From assembly GCF_004118675.1 (NCBI RefSeq), contig NZ_SDHZ01000002.1, positions 806,001-870,000 of the forward strand: a stretch of 64,000 nucleotides of DNA, written 5' to 3'. The translations under genes were made by a program, and so were the position numbers. This stretch comes from Filimonas effusa. GTDB lineage: Bacteria; Bacteroidota; Bacteroidia; Chitinophagales; Chitinophagaceae. Of this stretch, positions 44,035 through 54,300 are shown piece by piece. The notes under the pieces were generated by a model. That model saw nothing but the letters and a program-made list of their open reading frames with translations. It was not told the origin of the DNA and did not search any database. Position 1 is the first letter of the stretch, and each line of letters begins with the position of its first letter.

Positions 44035-44325
44035 CTATTCGCTATCGGGCTCTTCGGCTGCTGCCGAGGCGTTTTTCAGTATTTGTTCGTACAGCTTTTG
44101 TGAGCCGTGGGTGAGCTTATCAAAGTCGATATTGAGTTGGGGGATCAATTCCTGGAGGGTATTGATCCTTCCTTCAACGTTGAGGAATTTGTTAAGCACG
44201 ACCACTCTTTTTTGTTCGAGCAGGCACCAGCCGCTTTGAAAAGTACCACGTTCATACCGAACAACATACGCTGCTTCGCCCAGGATATCCTCGAGTTTGT
44301 CTAAAGTAGATTGTGTATATTTCAT
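44035..44325 (-). CDS. Conserved hypothetical protein (96 residues)
   Basis: A 96-residue soluble protein: KLEDILGEAAYVVRYERGTFQ, SGWCLLEQKRVVVLNKFLNV, EGRINTLQELIPQLNIDFDK and an acidic tail EEPDSE. The motif YVVRYERGTFQSG..CLLE...VVVLNKF recurs in Bacteroidota small proteins as I remember them, with unknown function. No signal peptide or membrane segment. It lies 42 bases upstream of the MBL gene, so an operon with MBL and ComEA-like genes is likely. Confidence 0.8.
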   Translation of the reverse strand: MKYTQSTLDKLEDILGEAAYVVRYERGTFQSGWCLLEQKRVVVLNKFLNVEGRINTLQELIPQLNIDFDKLTHGSQKLYEQILKNASAAAEEPDSE

Positions 44326-44394
44326 GAGTTACAAAGGTAGGAAAGAGATGGTAGAATGGGGGATGAAGGATGGCAGAAATATGCAACCGAGGTA

Positions 44395-44904
<510 letters not shown>

Positions 44905-44929
44905 TATCCAATATTACTCTTACAAAAGC

Positions 44930-45025
44930 ATAACAATACAGGATTCAAATCCCTAATAGTTATAATAATACGAGATTTAAATCCTTAAAAATTATAACAA
45001 TACGGGATTTGAATTACAGAAAAGG
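44930..45025. repeat. Three tandem 32-bp repeats in front of the decayed AAA gene
   Basis: Copies start at 44930, 44962 and 44994: ATAACAATACAGGATTCAAATCC, ATAATAATACGAGATTTAAATCC, ATAACAATACGGGATTTGAATTA (each shown in part, first 20 bases: ATAACAATACAGGATTCAAA and so on). Each holds a partly palindromic core (GGATTTAAATCC type). They begin 26 bases upstream of the pseudogene start, where operator iterons would sit. Confidence 0.8.
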
Positions 45026-45050
45026 CATAATCATTAATAATCAATCCACA

Positions 45051-46607
45051 TTATTTACTCACCATTTTAATGACGGGGACGATCATTTCTTCGAGGCTTA
45101 CGCCGCCGTGCTGGAAGGTGTTGCGGTAGTAGTTGGCATAGTGGTTATAGTTGTTGGGATAGCAGAGGAATTCGTCTTCGCGGGCGAAGATGTAGGAGGA
45201 GTTGACATTGGGGACGGGGAGGCCGGCGAGTTTGGGGTCTTTGAAGGCCAGGACGTCGCGGGCTTCGTAGGCCAGGTTGCGGCCGTGTTTGTAGCGAAGG
45301 TTTGTGGTGGTTTGTTTGTCGCCGACGACTTTTACCGGGTTTTTGACGCGGACGCTGCCGTGGTCGGTGGCGAGGACGAGCGTTATTTTTTTGCCGGCGA
45401 TCTTTTTGAGGGCCTGGTTCAGGAGGCTGTGTTCGAACCAGCTTCGGGTGATGCTGCGGTAGCTGATTTCGTCGGCGGCGAGTTCTTTCAGCACCTCCAT
45501 TTCGGTGCGGGCATGGCTTAGCATGTCGACGAAATTGTAAACGATGATATTGAGATCGTTCTGGAGGAGGTTATGGATGTTGTTTACCAGCTGCTGGCCA
45601 TCGGCATGGTTGACGACCTTTGTGTAGCTGAATTTGATGTCGTCGCGCCTGAGACGTTTGAGCTGGGCTTTGAAGAATTCGGCTTCGGACATATTTTTAC
45701 CGCCTTCATCTTCGTCGTTGCGCCAATCGGCGGGGAAGGATTTTTCGATCTGGGCGGGCAGCATGCCGGCAAAAAGGGCATTGCGGCTATAATGGGTGGC
45801 GGTTGGCAAAATGCTATAAAACGATTCTTCTTCGAGGATGCGGAAGTTTTCCATAAAGAGGGGCTGGATGGCTTTCCACTGATCGAACCGGAGGTTATCG
45901 ATGAGGATAAAAAAGACCGGGGTACCTTTTTCAACATGGGGCAGCACTTTAAACTGCATAAGGTTATGGCTCATGACAGGCGCGTCGGTTGCGGCAGGGT
46001 TGAGCCAGTTGAGATAGTTGCGGGAAACGAATTTGAAGAATTCGTTGTTGGCCTCTTGTTTTTGGGACTGGAGGACTTCCTGCATTTCGCGGCTATCGGT
46101 CTTTTCCATTTCCAGCTCCCAGTAAACCAATTTCTTATAGATATCCATCCAACCGTTGTGGTCGGGTTCGCTGTTGAGGGCCATAAAGAGGTTGCGGAAT
46201 TGCTGCTGGTAGGCTGTTGTGGTTTTTTCGGCTACCAGTCTTTTATTATCCATGATCTTTTTAAGGCTTAGCAGGACCTGGTTGGGATTTACCGGTTTGA
46301 TAAGATAATCGCTGATCTGGTTGCCGATGGCTTCGTCCATCAGGTTTTCCGTTTCATTTTTTGTAATGAGGACTATGGGGATCTGCTGATTGACTTCTTT
46401 AATACGGGAGAGCGTTTCGAGGCCGGTAATACCGGGCATGGTTTCATCGAGCAGCACTACGTCGACCGGGTTATCTTTTACATAGTCGATGGCTTCGAAG
46501 CCGTTGGTGAGTGTTTGGACATCGTAACCTTTACTTTCCAGGAACATTTTCTGAGATTGCAAGCTTTCGATTTCGTCGTCGACCCAAAGTATAAGTCCCA
46601 ATGCCAT
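45051..46607 (-). CDS. porX: PorX, two-component regulator of type IX secretion
   Basis: A 518-residue protein with a receiver domain at 1-125 (LWVDDE acidic pocket, phospho-acceptor Asp54 in VVLLDETMPGITG, Lys in YLIKPVNP) followed by a PglZ alkaline-phosphatase-type domain (FILIDNLRFDQWKAIQPLF, ILPTATHYSRNALFAGMLPA, VLATDHGSVRVKNPVKV). This fusion is the hallmark of PorX, which in Porphyromonas works with PorY and sigma P to control T9SS genes. No porY is nearby. The giant pectate lyase in this window is a probable T9SS cargo. It is a single-gene unit, divergent from the HD gene. Confidence 0.93.
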   Translation of the reverse strand: MALGLILWVDDEIESLQSQKMFLESKGYDVQTLTNGFEAIDYVKDNPVDVVLLDETMPGITGLETLSRIKEVNQQIPIVLITKNETENLMDEAIGNQISDYLIKPVNPNQVLLSLKKIMDNKRLVAEKTTTAYQQQFRNLFMALNSEPDHNGWMDIYKKLVYWELEMEKTDSREMQEVLQSQKQEANNEFFKFVSRNYLNWLNPAATDAPVMSHNLMQFKVLPHVEKGTPVFFILIDNLRFDQWKAIQPLFMENFRILEEESFYSILPTATHYSRNALFAGMLPAQIEKSFPADWRNDEDEGGKNMSEAEFFKAQLKRLRRDDIKFSYTKVVNHADGQQLVNNIHNLLQNDLNIIVYNFVDMLSHARTEMEVLKELAADEISYRSITRSWFEHSLLNQALKKIAGKKITLVLATDHGSVRVKNPVKVVGDKQTTTNLRYKHGRNLAYEARDVLAFKDPKLAGLPVPNVNSSYIFAREDEFLCYPNNYNHYANYYRNTFQHGGVSLEEMIVPVIKMVSK

Positions 46608-46731
46608 ATTAAATTATTTATAAGTAGATCAAGCCGAATGCTAAACCGGAGAGATTGTTTTCCTGTTCAAAATACAACATTCGGCATAAATTCTTGGCCT
46701 ATCTTGCAGGCGCGAATCAAGTGCTAAAAAC

Positions 46732-47955
46732 ATGCCATCTATCAAGCGGAAAATTATCAATGACCCGGTTTACGGCTTTATAACGATCAATCATCCTTTA
46801 ATATTTGATATTATCGCGCATCCGTGTTACCAGCGTTTACGGCGTATTAACCAGATGGCCATGGCGCAGCTGGTGTATCCGGGGGCGGTACATACGCGTT
46901 TGCATCATTCGCTGGGGGCCTATCACCTGATGGGGCAGGCGGTGACGGAGTTAAGGGCCAAGGGTACAGTGATAACGGAAGAAGAGGAAATAGCTGTAAA
47001 GGCTGCGATATTGCTGCATGATGTTGGGCACGGGCCTTTTTCGCATGCGCTGGAGCACCAGCTGGTACAGAATGTACATCATGAGGAGTTGAGCCTGGGG
47101 ATCATGAACATGATGAATGAGGACCTTGGTGGCAGGTTAACACTTGCTATTCAGATGTTTACAAATGAGTATCCGAAACCATTCCTGCACCAGCTTATCA
47201 GCGGGCAGTTGGATATGGACCGGATGGACTACCTGACGCGGGATAGTTTTTTTACCGGTGTGAGTGAAGGGGTTATTGGTTATGACCGGATATTAAAGAT
47301 GCTGGTGGTACAGGATGATGAACTGATGGTTGAGGAGAAGGGGATTTACAGTGTAGAGAAGTTTTTAATAGCGCGCAGGCAGATGTACTGGCAGGTGTAC
47401 CTGCATAAAACGGTGCTGGCGGGCGAAAAAATGCTTGTTAAAATTCTGGAGCGGGTAAGGGAGCTATATCCTGTAATGGCAGAAAGTTTGCGTACCTATG
47501 GTCCGCTGGATGATTTTCTAAGCAACGAAACGGCAGCGCAAGGTGTCTTTTCCATGGAAGCGTTTTGCCGGATAGATGATAATGATGTGATGTTTGCGGT
47601 GAAGAAGTGGAGCAGTCATAGTGACAAGGTGCTTCGCCTGCTAAGTACCCACCTGTTAAACCGCAAATTGTTAAAATGTCATATACAGGCGGAGATGGTA
47701 CCGGAGGAGCTAATACTGAGAGAAAGGAAGCGCGTTGCGGTGGATCTGGGCATCACGGAGGCGGAATCGGGGTATTTTGTGTTCTCCGGGGAGGCCACCA
47801 ATACCACCTATAAACTAGGGAACGAGCATATTAACATAGCCTTTAAAGACGGGAAAGTGAGGCAAATTTCGCAGGTTGACAACCCGCTCATCCATCAAAC
47901 ACTTTCTACCCCTGTTAAAAAATTCTATTTTTGTACGATGGCGGGTACGAAGTAG
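46732..47955 (+). CDS. HD-domain phosphohydrolase (dGTPase/SAMHD-like)
   Basis: A 407-residue protein with the HD metal site: VHTRLHHSLGAYHLMGQAV gives the first His, ILLHDVGHGPFSHALEHQL has the HD pair and following His, and QLDMDRMDYLTRDSFFTGV the last Asp. This is the layout of bacterial HD proteins of the YdhJ/SAMHD1-like group that hydrolyse nucleotides; the exact substrate is unknown. It is followed 85 bases later by lpxD in the same direction. Confidence 0.93.
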   Translation: MPSIKRKIINDPVYGFITINHPLIFDIIAHPCYQRLRRINQMAMAQLVYPGAVHTRLHHSLGAYHLMGQAVTELRAKGTVITEEEEIAVKAAILLHDVGHGPFSHALEHQLVQNVHHEELSLGIMNMMNEDLGGRLTLAIQMFTNEYPKPFLHQLISGQLDMDRMDYLTRDSFFTGVSEGVIGYDRILKMLVVQDDELMVEEKGIYSVEKFLIARRQMYWQVYLHKTVLAGEKMLVKILERVRELYPVMAESLRTYGPLDDFLSNETAAQGVFSMEAFCRIDDNDVMFAVKKWSSHSDKVLRLLSTHLLNRKLLKCHIQAEMVPEELILRERKRVAVDLGITEAESGYFVFSGEATNTTYKLGNEHINIAFKDGKVRQISQVDNPLIHQTLSTPVKKFYFCTMAGTK

Positions 47956-48040
47956 CAATAAGTTATGGCGTTGCCCGTTCATTTAATTCAAATCGCGCCG
48001 GATAATTGTTAAAGTTTCCGGGGTGTATAAACTATCTATT

Positions 48041-49093
48041 ATGCAATTTAGTGCTGCACAAGTTGCCATGTTAATCAATGGCAGTGTAGAAGGAGATGGG
48101 TCAGTAACCGTAGGGTCGTTCGGTAAGATCGAGGAGGCGCAGAAGGGGCAGCTTGCTTTTTTAGCGAATCCGAAATATGAGGATTACCTGTACAGCACTT
48201 GTGCATCGGTAGTGATCGTGAATAATACGCTGGAGCTGCGTCAGCCGGTACAGTCGACATTGATACGCGTAGCAGACGCTTATACGGCTTTTGCCAGCTT
48301 ATTGCATAAGTACCAGGAGATCATGACGCAACAGTTAAGCGGCATACAGGAGCCGAGTTATGTAGCGTTGACAGCCAGTATGGGTGAAAATGTGTTCCTG
48401 GGTGCGTTTGCCTATGTGAGCGAGAACGTGAAGATTGGCAATAATGTCAAGATATTTCCTGGGGTATTCCTGGGTAATAACGTGCAGGTAGGGGATAATA
48501 CCATCATACATGCGGGTGTTAAGATATATCACGACTGTAAAGTAGGAGCGAATGTTACGATACATGCCGGTACTGTTATTGGCAGTGACGGGTTTGGTTT
48601 TGCGCCCCAGGCCGACGGTACTTACCAGAAGGTACCGCAGATAGGTAATGTTGTGATAGAGGATTATGTAGAGATAGGCGCCAATACGACCATTGACAGG
48701 GCTACGATAGGTTCAACGATGATACGCACGGGCGCCAAGCTGGACAACCTGATTCAGATAGCGCATAATGCGGAGATAGGGAAAAACACTGTTATTGCGG
48801 CGCAGGCTGGTGTAAGCGGCAGTACCAAGATAGGCAGTCATGTACAGATAGGCGGCCAGGCTGGTATTGTAGGTCATTTACAGATAGCCGACGGCAGCCG
48901 GATCAACGCGCAGAGCGGTGTTACAAAGTCTATTAAAACGAAGAATACGGCGGTAACGGGTACGCCTGCGTTTGATTATACGAGTTCTTTGCGGAGCCAG
49001 GCCATGACGCGTAATTTACCTGACATGGAGAAAAGGATTGCCGAGCTGGAAAAGCTGGTACAGCAATTAATAGAGGAAAGGGTGAATATATAA
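48041..49093 (+). CDS. lpxD: UDP-3-O-(3-hydroxyacyl)glucosamine N-acyltransferase LpxD
   Basis: From the ATG at 48041 (a GTG at 48023 also opens the frame) this is 350 residues. The N-terminal uridine-binding domain (FSAAQVAMLINGSVEGDGSV) is followed by a left-handed beta-helix of hexapeptide repeats (VKIGNNVKIFPGVFLGNNVQ) with the family segment TTIDRATIGSTMIRTGAKLD and catalytic His in IQIAHNAEIG, and a C-terminal helix (MEKRIAELEKLVQQLIEE). It adds the second acyl chain in lipid A synthesis. It precedes lpxC/fabZ. Confidence 0.97.
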   Translation: MQFSAAQVAMLINGSVEGDGSVTVGSFGKIEEAQKGQLAFLANPKYEDYLYSTCASVVIVNNTLELRQPVQSTLIRVADAYTAFASLLHKYQEIMTQQLSGIQEPSYVALTASMGENVFLGAFAYVSENVKIGNNVKIFPGVFLGNNVQVGDNTIIHAGVKIYHDCKVGANVTIHAGTVIGSDGFGFAPQADGTYQKVPQIGNVVIEDYVEIGANTTIDRATIGSTMIRTGAKLDNLIQIAHNAEIGKNTVIAAQAGVSGSTKIGSHVQIGGQAGIVGHLQIADGSRINAQSGVTKSIKTKNTAVTGTPAFDYTSSLRSQAMTRNLPDMEKRIAELEKLVQQLIEERVNI

Positions 49094-49123
49094 ATGAAAA
49101 TGCGCCCTTTTGGTTGTAACCCT

Positions 49124-49131
49124 TATTTTTG
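49124..49131 (+). promoter_or_regulatory. Promoter-like -7 box before lpxC/fabZ
   Basis: TATTTTTG matches TAnnTTTG exactly, 33 bases before the start codon; no TTTG lies at the ideal -33 distance. Confidence 0.4.
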
Positions 49132-49164
49132 CCGCTTTTATGGCTCTAACCATTATAGATATTC

Positions 49165-50577
49165 ATGGACGTAAATTTTAACCCAGACAAACAACATACG
49201 CTGAAAGCAGCGGTAAGCATTAGCGGTACCGGTTTACATACCGGGGTTATGGTGGATATGACGCTAAAACCTGCACATCCGGGTTTTGGCATTCAGTTTC
49301 AACGTATTGACCTGCCTAACCAGCCTGTTATCAAGGCTGACTGCGATCTGGTAACCGATACCAGCCGTGGTACTACTTTACAGGTAGGTGATGCCCGTGT
49401 AAGTACTGTGGAACACCTGCTGGCTGCCCTGGTAGGCACTGGTGTTGACAACGTGCTGATTGAATTAAACGGTCCTGAAATCCCTATTATGGACGGCAGT
49501 TCGCAGCCTTTCGTAGCGTTAATTACAGAAACCGGCATACTGGAGCAGGAAGCAGCCAAAGCCTGGTACAGCATTGACGAGAACATTTACCACTACGATG
49601 AGGAAAAGCGTGTTGAGATGGTAGCTATGCCTGCCTTAGACTACCAGATCACTACTCTTATTGATTTCAACAGTCCTGTTCTGGGCACGCAATATGCGCA
49701 ACTGAAAAGCATGCGGAGTTTTGTTCAGGATATAGCGCCCTGCCGTACTTTCAGTTTTTTACATGAGCTGGAAATGCTGCTGGAGAACAACCTGATCAAA
49801 GGTGGTGACATCAACAACGCTATCGTTATTGTTGACAAACCTGTAAAACCGGAAGAAATGGGCCGTTTGGCCAAAGCTTTCAACCGGGACAAGATAGAGG
49901 TTAAGAATGAAGGTTACCTCAACAACCTGGAATTGCGTTTCCCCAATGAACCTGCCCGTCATAAGCTGCTTGACGTTGTGGGTGACCTGGCGCTTATTGG
50001 TTATCCTATTAAATCGAGGATCATTGCCAACAGGCCCGGCCATAGCACGAACGTGGCTTTTGCGAAAAAGATCAAACAGTACATCAAAAAGAACAAACAT
50101 GTGAAAGATGTACCTGTTTATGATGCTTCAATTGCTCCTGTATATACCCTGGAACATATTGAAAAGACATTACCTCACCGTTTTCCATTCCTGCTGGTTG
50201 ACAAGATCATTGAGCTGAGCGATAAACATATTGTGGGTATCAAGAACGTTACTTTCAATGAATGGTTCTTCCAGGGGCATTTCCCCAATAACCCTGTCAT
50301 GCCCGGTGTATTACAAATAGAGGCCCTGGCGCAAACCGGCGGTATTCTTTGTATCAACGCTATGCCTGAGGGTAAATATGATACTTACTTCCTGAAGATA
50401 GACAACTGTAAGTTCAAACAAATGGTAAGGCCGGGTGATACAATGATCCTGAAGATGGAGCTGGCTGCTCCTATCCGCCGTGGCATTTGTGAAATGCATG
50501 GTACGGTGTATGTTGGCGGCAAGGTTGCTACTGAAGCCGACCTGGTGGCACAGGTGGTGAAGAGAGCCGGGTCTTAG
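49165..50577 (+). CDS. lpxC/fabZ: Bifunctional LpxC deacetylase / FabZ dehydratase
   Basis: A 470-residue fusion. LpxC part (about 1-310): ISGTGLHTGVMVDMTLKPA, VSTVEHLLAALVGTGVDNVL (zinc His), HKLLDVVGDLALIGYPIKSR (second His/Asp of the zinc site). FabZ part (about 325-470): LPHRFPFLLVDKIIELSDKH and EWFFQGHFPNNPVMPGVLQI, with the catalytic His of QGHFP and the downstream Glu in IEALAQ. LpxC commits UDP-GlcNAc derivatives to lipid A and FabZ dehydrates 3-hydroxyacyl-ACP. The fusion is standard in Bacteroidota. lpxA, often next in this phylum, does not follow. Confidence 0.98.
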   Translation: MDVNFNPDKQHTLKAAVSISGTGLHTGVMVDMTLKPAHPGFGIQFQRIDLPNQPVIKADCDLVTDTSRGTTLQVGDARVSTVEHLLAALVGTGVDNVLIELNGPEIPIMDGSSQPFVALITETGILEQEAAKAWYSIDENIYHYDEEKRVEMVAMPALDYQITTLIDFNSPVLGTQYAQLKSMRSFVQDIAPCRTFSFLHELEMLLENNLIKGGDINNAIVIVDKPVKPEEMGRLAKAFNRDKIEVKNEGYLNNLELRFPNEPARHKLLDVVGDLALIGYPIKSRIIANRPGHSTNVAFAKKIKQYIKKNKHVKDVPVYDASIAPVYTLEHIEKTLPHRFPFLLVDKIIELSDKHIVGIKNVTFNEWFFQGHFPNNPVMPGVLQIEALAQTGGILCINAMPEGKYDTYFLKIDNCKFKQMVRPGDTMILKMELAAPIRRGICEMHGTVYVGGKVATEADLVAQVVKRAGS

Positions 50578-50624
50578 AATAGCATTAGGTACGCCTTTAA
50601 AAAAGATGTGTACTCATAAACAGA

Positions 50625-50659
50625 AAAGAGGTTGTAACGCTATTACAACCTCTTTTTCT
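50625..50659. terminator. Terminator between lpxC/fabZ and the small secreted-protein gene
   Basis: AAAGAGGTTGTAA (50625-50637) pairs with TTACAACCTCTTT (50643-50655) with a short loop and T-run. The genes on both sides converge on it. Confidence 0.85.
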
Positions 50660-50694
50660 TTTTTCAAGGTTGGTTGGTTGCTTTCTTTTGTCTT

Positions 50695-51105
50695 TTATTC
50701 TTTCACCTTTACTTCACGGCTGATGGTGGTAACGGTGTTGATCTCTATTTCTTTTACGATACGGTCTTTACCGGAAGATATGACGATCACATACTTGCCG
50801 TCTTCGGCGCGGTCGAGGGAATAGCGGCAGCCATAATTTGCATCCCTGATCGTTGTATCGGCTACAATACCGGACCATGAATGCGTGATCCAGATACTAA
50901 GTCTCTTTTTTTCGGGATTGGTTACGCGTAATACGAAAGCGTCGTCGCTATCCTGCGTTACCTGTGCAGTGAATGCGATTCCTTTTTCGAGTTTACCTGC
51001 TTTTTCGGCTTTAGCGGCGTTTTCTGTCTTTTCGTTAGGAGTGCCGGCGAGGACGGTGGTGGTGATACCAAGGAGCAACATTACGGAGAACACTAACTGT
51101 TTCAT
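50695..51105 (-). CDS. Small secreted protein, unknown function
   Basis: A 136-residue protein with a signal peptide (MKQLVFSVMLLLGITTTVLAG), a lysine/alanine/glutamate stretch (KTENAAKAEKAGKLEKG) and a beta-sandwich-like part (FTAQVTQDSDDAFVLRVTNP, IWITHSWSGIVADTTIRD, GKYVIVISSGKDRIVKEIEI). Single-domain, periplasmic or surface. Similar small proteins with this AKAEKA pattern occur in Bacteroidota as I recall; no function known. It is divergent from the tricorn-like protease gene. Confidence 0.72.
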   Translation of the reverse strand: MKQLVFSVMLLLGITTTVLAGTPNEKTENAAKAEKAGKLEKGIAFTAQVTQDSDDAFVLRVTNPEKKRLSIWITHSWSGIVADTTIRDANYGCRYSLDRAEDGKYVIVISSGKDRIVKEIEINTVTTISREVKVKE

Positions 51106-51313
51106 ATAATTTTTTTTCTTTTAAGGCCTATTGGCCTGATAACGATGCAAAATTGAGGAGGGCAGGTTAAGGGATCATTACCGAAATCACAACTAAAGTT
51201 TAATTCTGAGCTTCTATACGAGTACCCTTCTTAGATGTTCTTTTACCCAGCTCATACGACCTTTTACGTAAAAGCAGTTATTAGTATGCAAAGCTTATTT
51301 TAACTTAGCTACC

Positions 51314-54300
51314 ATGAGAAAAAGTCTACCACTATTGGCGCTGCTGTTATCGGTAATAACAGCAACTGCGCAAACAACACCAAAATGGCTACGTTATCCG
51401 GCCATTTCCCCTGACGGGAAAACCATTGTATTTGGCTATAAAGGCGATCTGTATCGTGTTGATGCGGGTGGCGGAGCCGCTGTGCCGCTTACGCTTCATG
51501 AAGCGCATGATATGATGCCTGTATGGAGCCGTGACGGAAAGTATATTGCTTTTGCCAGCGACCGTTATGGCAATTTTGATGTATTTGTGATGCCTGCGAC
51601 GGGCGGAACGCCGGTACGCGTTACTTATAACAGTGCCGCCGACTATCCTTATGATTTTAGTGTGGACAATAAATATGTAATATATGGCAGTGGCAGGCCT
51701 GCACCTGCAACCAGCGTTCGTTTCAGCAGTCCGCGTTTATTTCAAAACCTTTACCAGGTACCTGTAACCGGCGGGCGTTCTGTTCTTGTAAGCGCTGCCG
51801 GTATGGAAAATGCGCATTATAACAGCAAGGGCACGCAGCTGGTATTCCAGGACAGGAAGGGATATGAAGATCCCTGGCGTAAACACCATACCTCTTCTGT
51901 TACAAGGGATATATGGATAATGGATGTTGCAGGCAATACCTATCGCAAAATTTCTGGTTTTGAGGGTGAAGACCGTGAACCTTTGTTCAGCGCGGATGAC
52001 CAATACATTTATTACCTCAGTGAAAAAGATGGTACTCAGAATATTTACAAGGCTCCTGTTACTGCACGTATAGCGGAGCAGCAGCTCACCCGTTTTAAAG
52101 AAAATCCTGTAAGGCATTTAAGCAGATCGGCCAACAACACGCTTTGTTTCAGCCAGGATGGAGATATTTATACACTTGATGCCAATGGCGGCAGTGCGAA
52201 GAAAGTTGAGATCGTGATATACAATGACGGTCGCAGCGGGGTAACGAAAAATGTACCTGTAAGCGGTGGCATTACGGAGTTTGTTTTAAGTCCGAATGGC
52301 AAGGAGATCGCTTTCATTACACGTGGGGAGCTGTTTGTAACCAGTGTTGAAGGCGGCCAGACCAAACGGATCACCAACACTCCCCAGCAGGAGCGTATGG
52401 TTCAATGGAATCCTGACGGACGCAGCCTGGTATATGCTGCTGAGCGCGGCAATAGCTGGGATATTTACCAGACTTCCCTGACGCGCAAGGATGAGCCTTA
52501 TTTTTATGCCTCTACTGTATTACAGGAGAAGCTGCTGATACATACCAATGGAGAATCATTCCAACCACGTTATTCACCTGACGGCAAAGAGATCGCTTAT
52601 ATTGAAGACCGTAACCTGCTGAAGGTTTATACTCTTGAGAGCGGGAAGACAAGGACTTTGTTACCTGCAGGGCATAACTATTCGTACAGTGATGGCGACT
52701 GGGATTTCCAGTGGAGTCCTGACAGCAAATGGCTTCTTATAGAAGATCAGCGTGGCCAGGCGTTCATCAACAATACTGCGCTGGTGCGTGCCGATGGTTC
52801 GCAACCATCGATCTACCCTGTGAGCAGCGGCTTTGGTGAAGGCGGCGCCAAGTGGGCATTGAATGGCAAGCTAATGACCTGGATAAGTGACCGTGAAGGC
52901 CGTAAATCTGTTGCCAACCAAGGCAGCCGTGAAGTAGATGTTTATGGTGTGTTCTTTGATCAGAACCAGTATGACCGTTTTAAGCTCAGTAAAGACGAAT
53001 ATTCGCTGTTACAGGAGAAGGAGAAAAAAGAAGATACAGCGAAGAAGGGCGATAAGAAAGAGCCGCTGGTACTGGACCTGGAGAATCTTGACAACAGGCA
53101 ACTCCGTCTGACGATCAACAGTTCATCGCTCAGTGATTATGTATTAAACAGCGATGCCAGCAAGTTATTCTATTTATCATCTTTTGAGAAGGGGTATGAC
53201 CTGTGGGTAACAGAGCCAAGGACCCGTGAAACGAAGATACTGGCGAAGCTGGGCAGTTCGGGCAGTGGCATAGAGATCAGCAAAGACGGGAAGAGCCTGT
53301 TTGTAAGCAATAACGGTGGTCTTGTAAAAGTAGATGCGGAGAGTGGCAAGGTAACGCCTATAGCCATTAACGGGGAGATGGTATTGAATGCTGCCGAAGA
53401 GCGCAATTATATTTTTGAACATGCCTGGCGCCAGTCGCAGAAGAAGTTTTATGATCCCAAGTTACACGGTGTAGACTGGAAGCTTTATCATGATACGTAT
53501 GCCAAGTTCCTGCCTCATATCAGCAATAACTACGATTTCCAGGAGCTGCTGAGTGAATTACTCGGCGAGCTGAATGCTTCACATACCGGCGGGCGTTACA
53601 GCGCTTCGCAGCAAGGCGCTGATGTAACTGCGTCACTGGGTTTATTATATGATGAGACCTATACCGGTGAGGGGTTAAAAGTTGCCGAAGTAATTGCGGG
53701 TGGTCCTTTGGATAAGTCGGGCGTTAAAATAGCGGCCGGCGACATCATTGAAAAGATAGATGGAGAAAATGTTGGTGCCGCTATTGACTGGGCGATGTTA
53801 CTGAACCGGAAGGCTGGAAAGAATACATTGTTATCGCTTTACCGTGCTTCTACGAAAGCGCGTTGGGAAGAAAGGGTAAAACCCATCACCATTGCCGAAG
53901 AAAATGGTTTATTATACACCCGCTGGGTGCGTCGTATGACAGAGATGACGAATAAGTTAAGTGGCGGTAAGGTTGGTTATGTGCATGTGCAGGGTATGAA
54001 TGACGGCAGTTTCCGTGAGGTTATGGACAAGGTGCTTGGCCGCAACATGGATAAGGAGGCATTGATAGTAGACACCCGTTTCAACGGAGGCGGCTGGCTG
54101 CATGATGATTTGAACACATTTTTAAGCGGAAAGGTGTACCTGCAATTTGCACCACAGAGCAATTTAGCAAAGGGTGGTGAGCCCATGCGCCGCTGGCATA
54201 AGCCAAGCTGTGTACTTATGAGTGAGGGCAATTACAGCGATGCTTTTATCTTTCCTTATATCTATAAGCAAAATGGCATTGGAAAGCTGATAGGCATGCC

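Noticed and set aside
44930-45025. CRISPR-like array
   Set aside because: Only three imperfect units with no spacers between them, adjacent to a gene start; it fits an operator array, not a CRISPR.
45009-46271. Long plus-strand open frames opposite porX
   Set aside because: They are antisense shadows of porX codon usage, full of glycine, valine and phenylalanine runs, with no motif.
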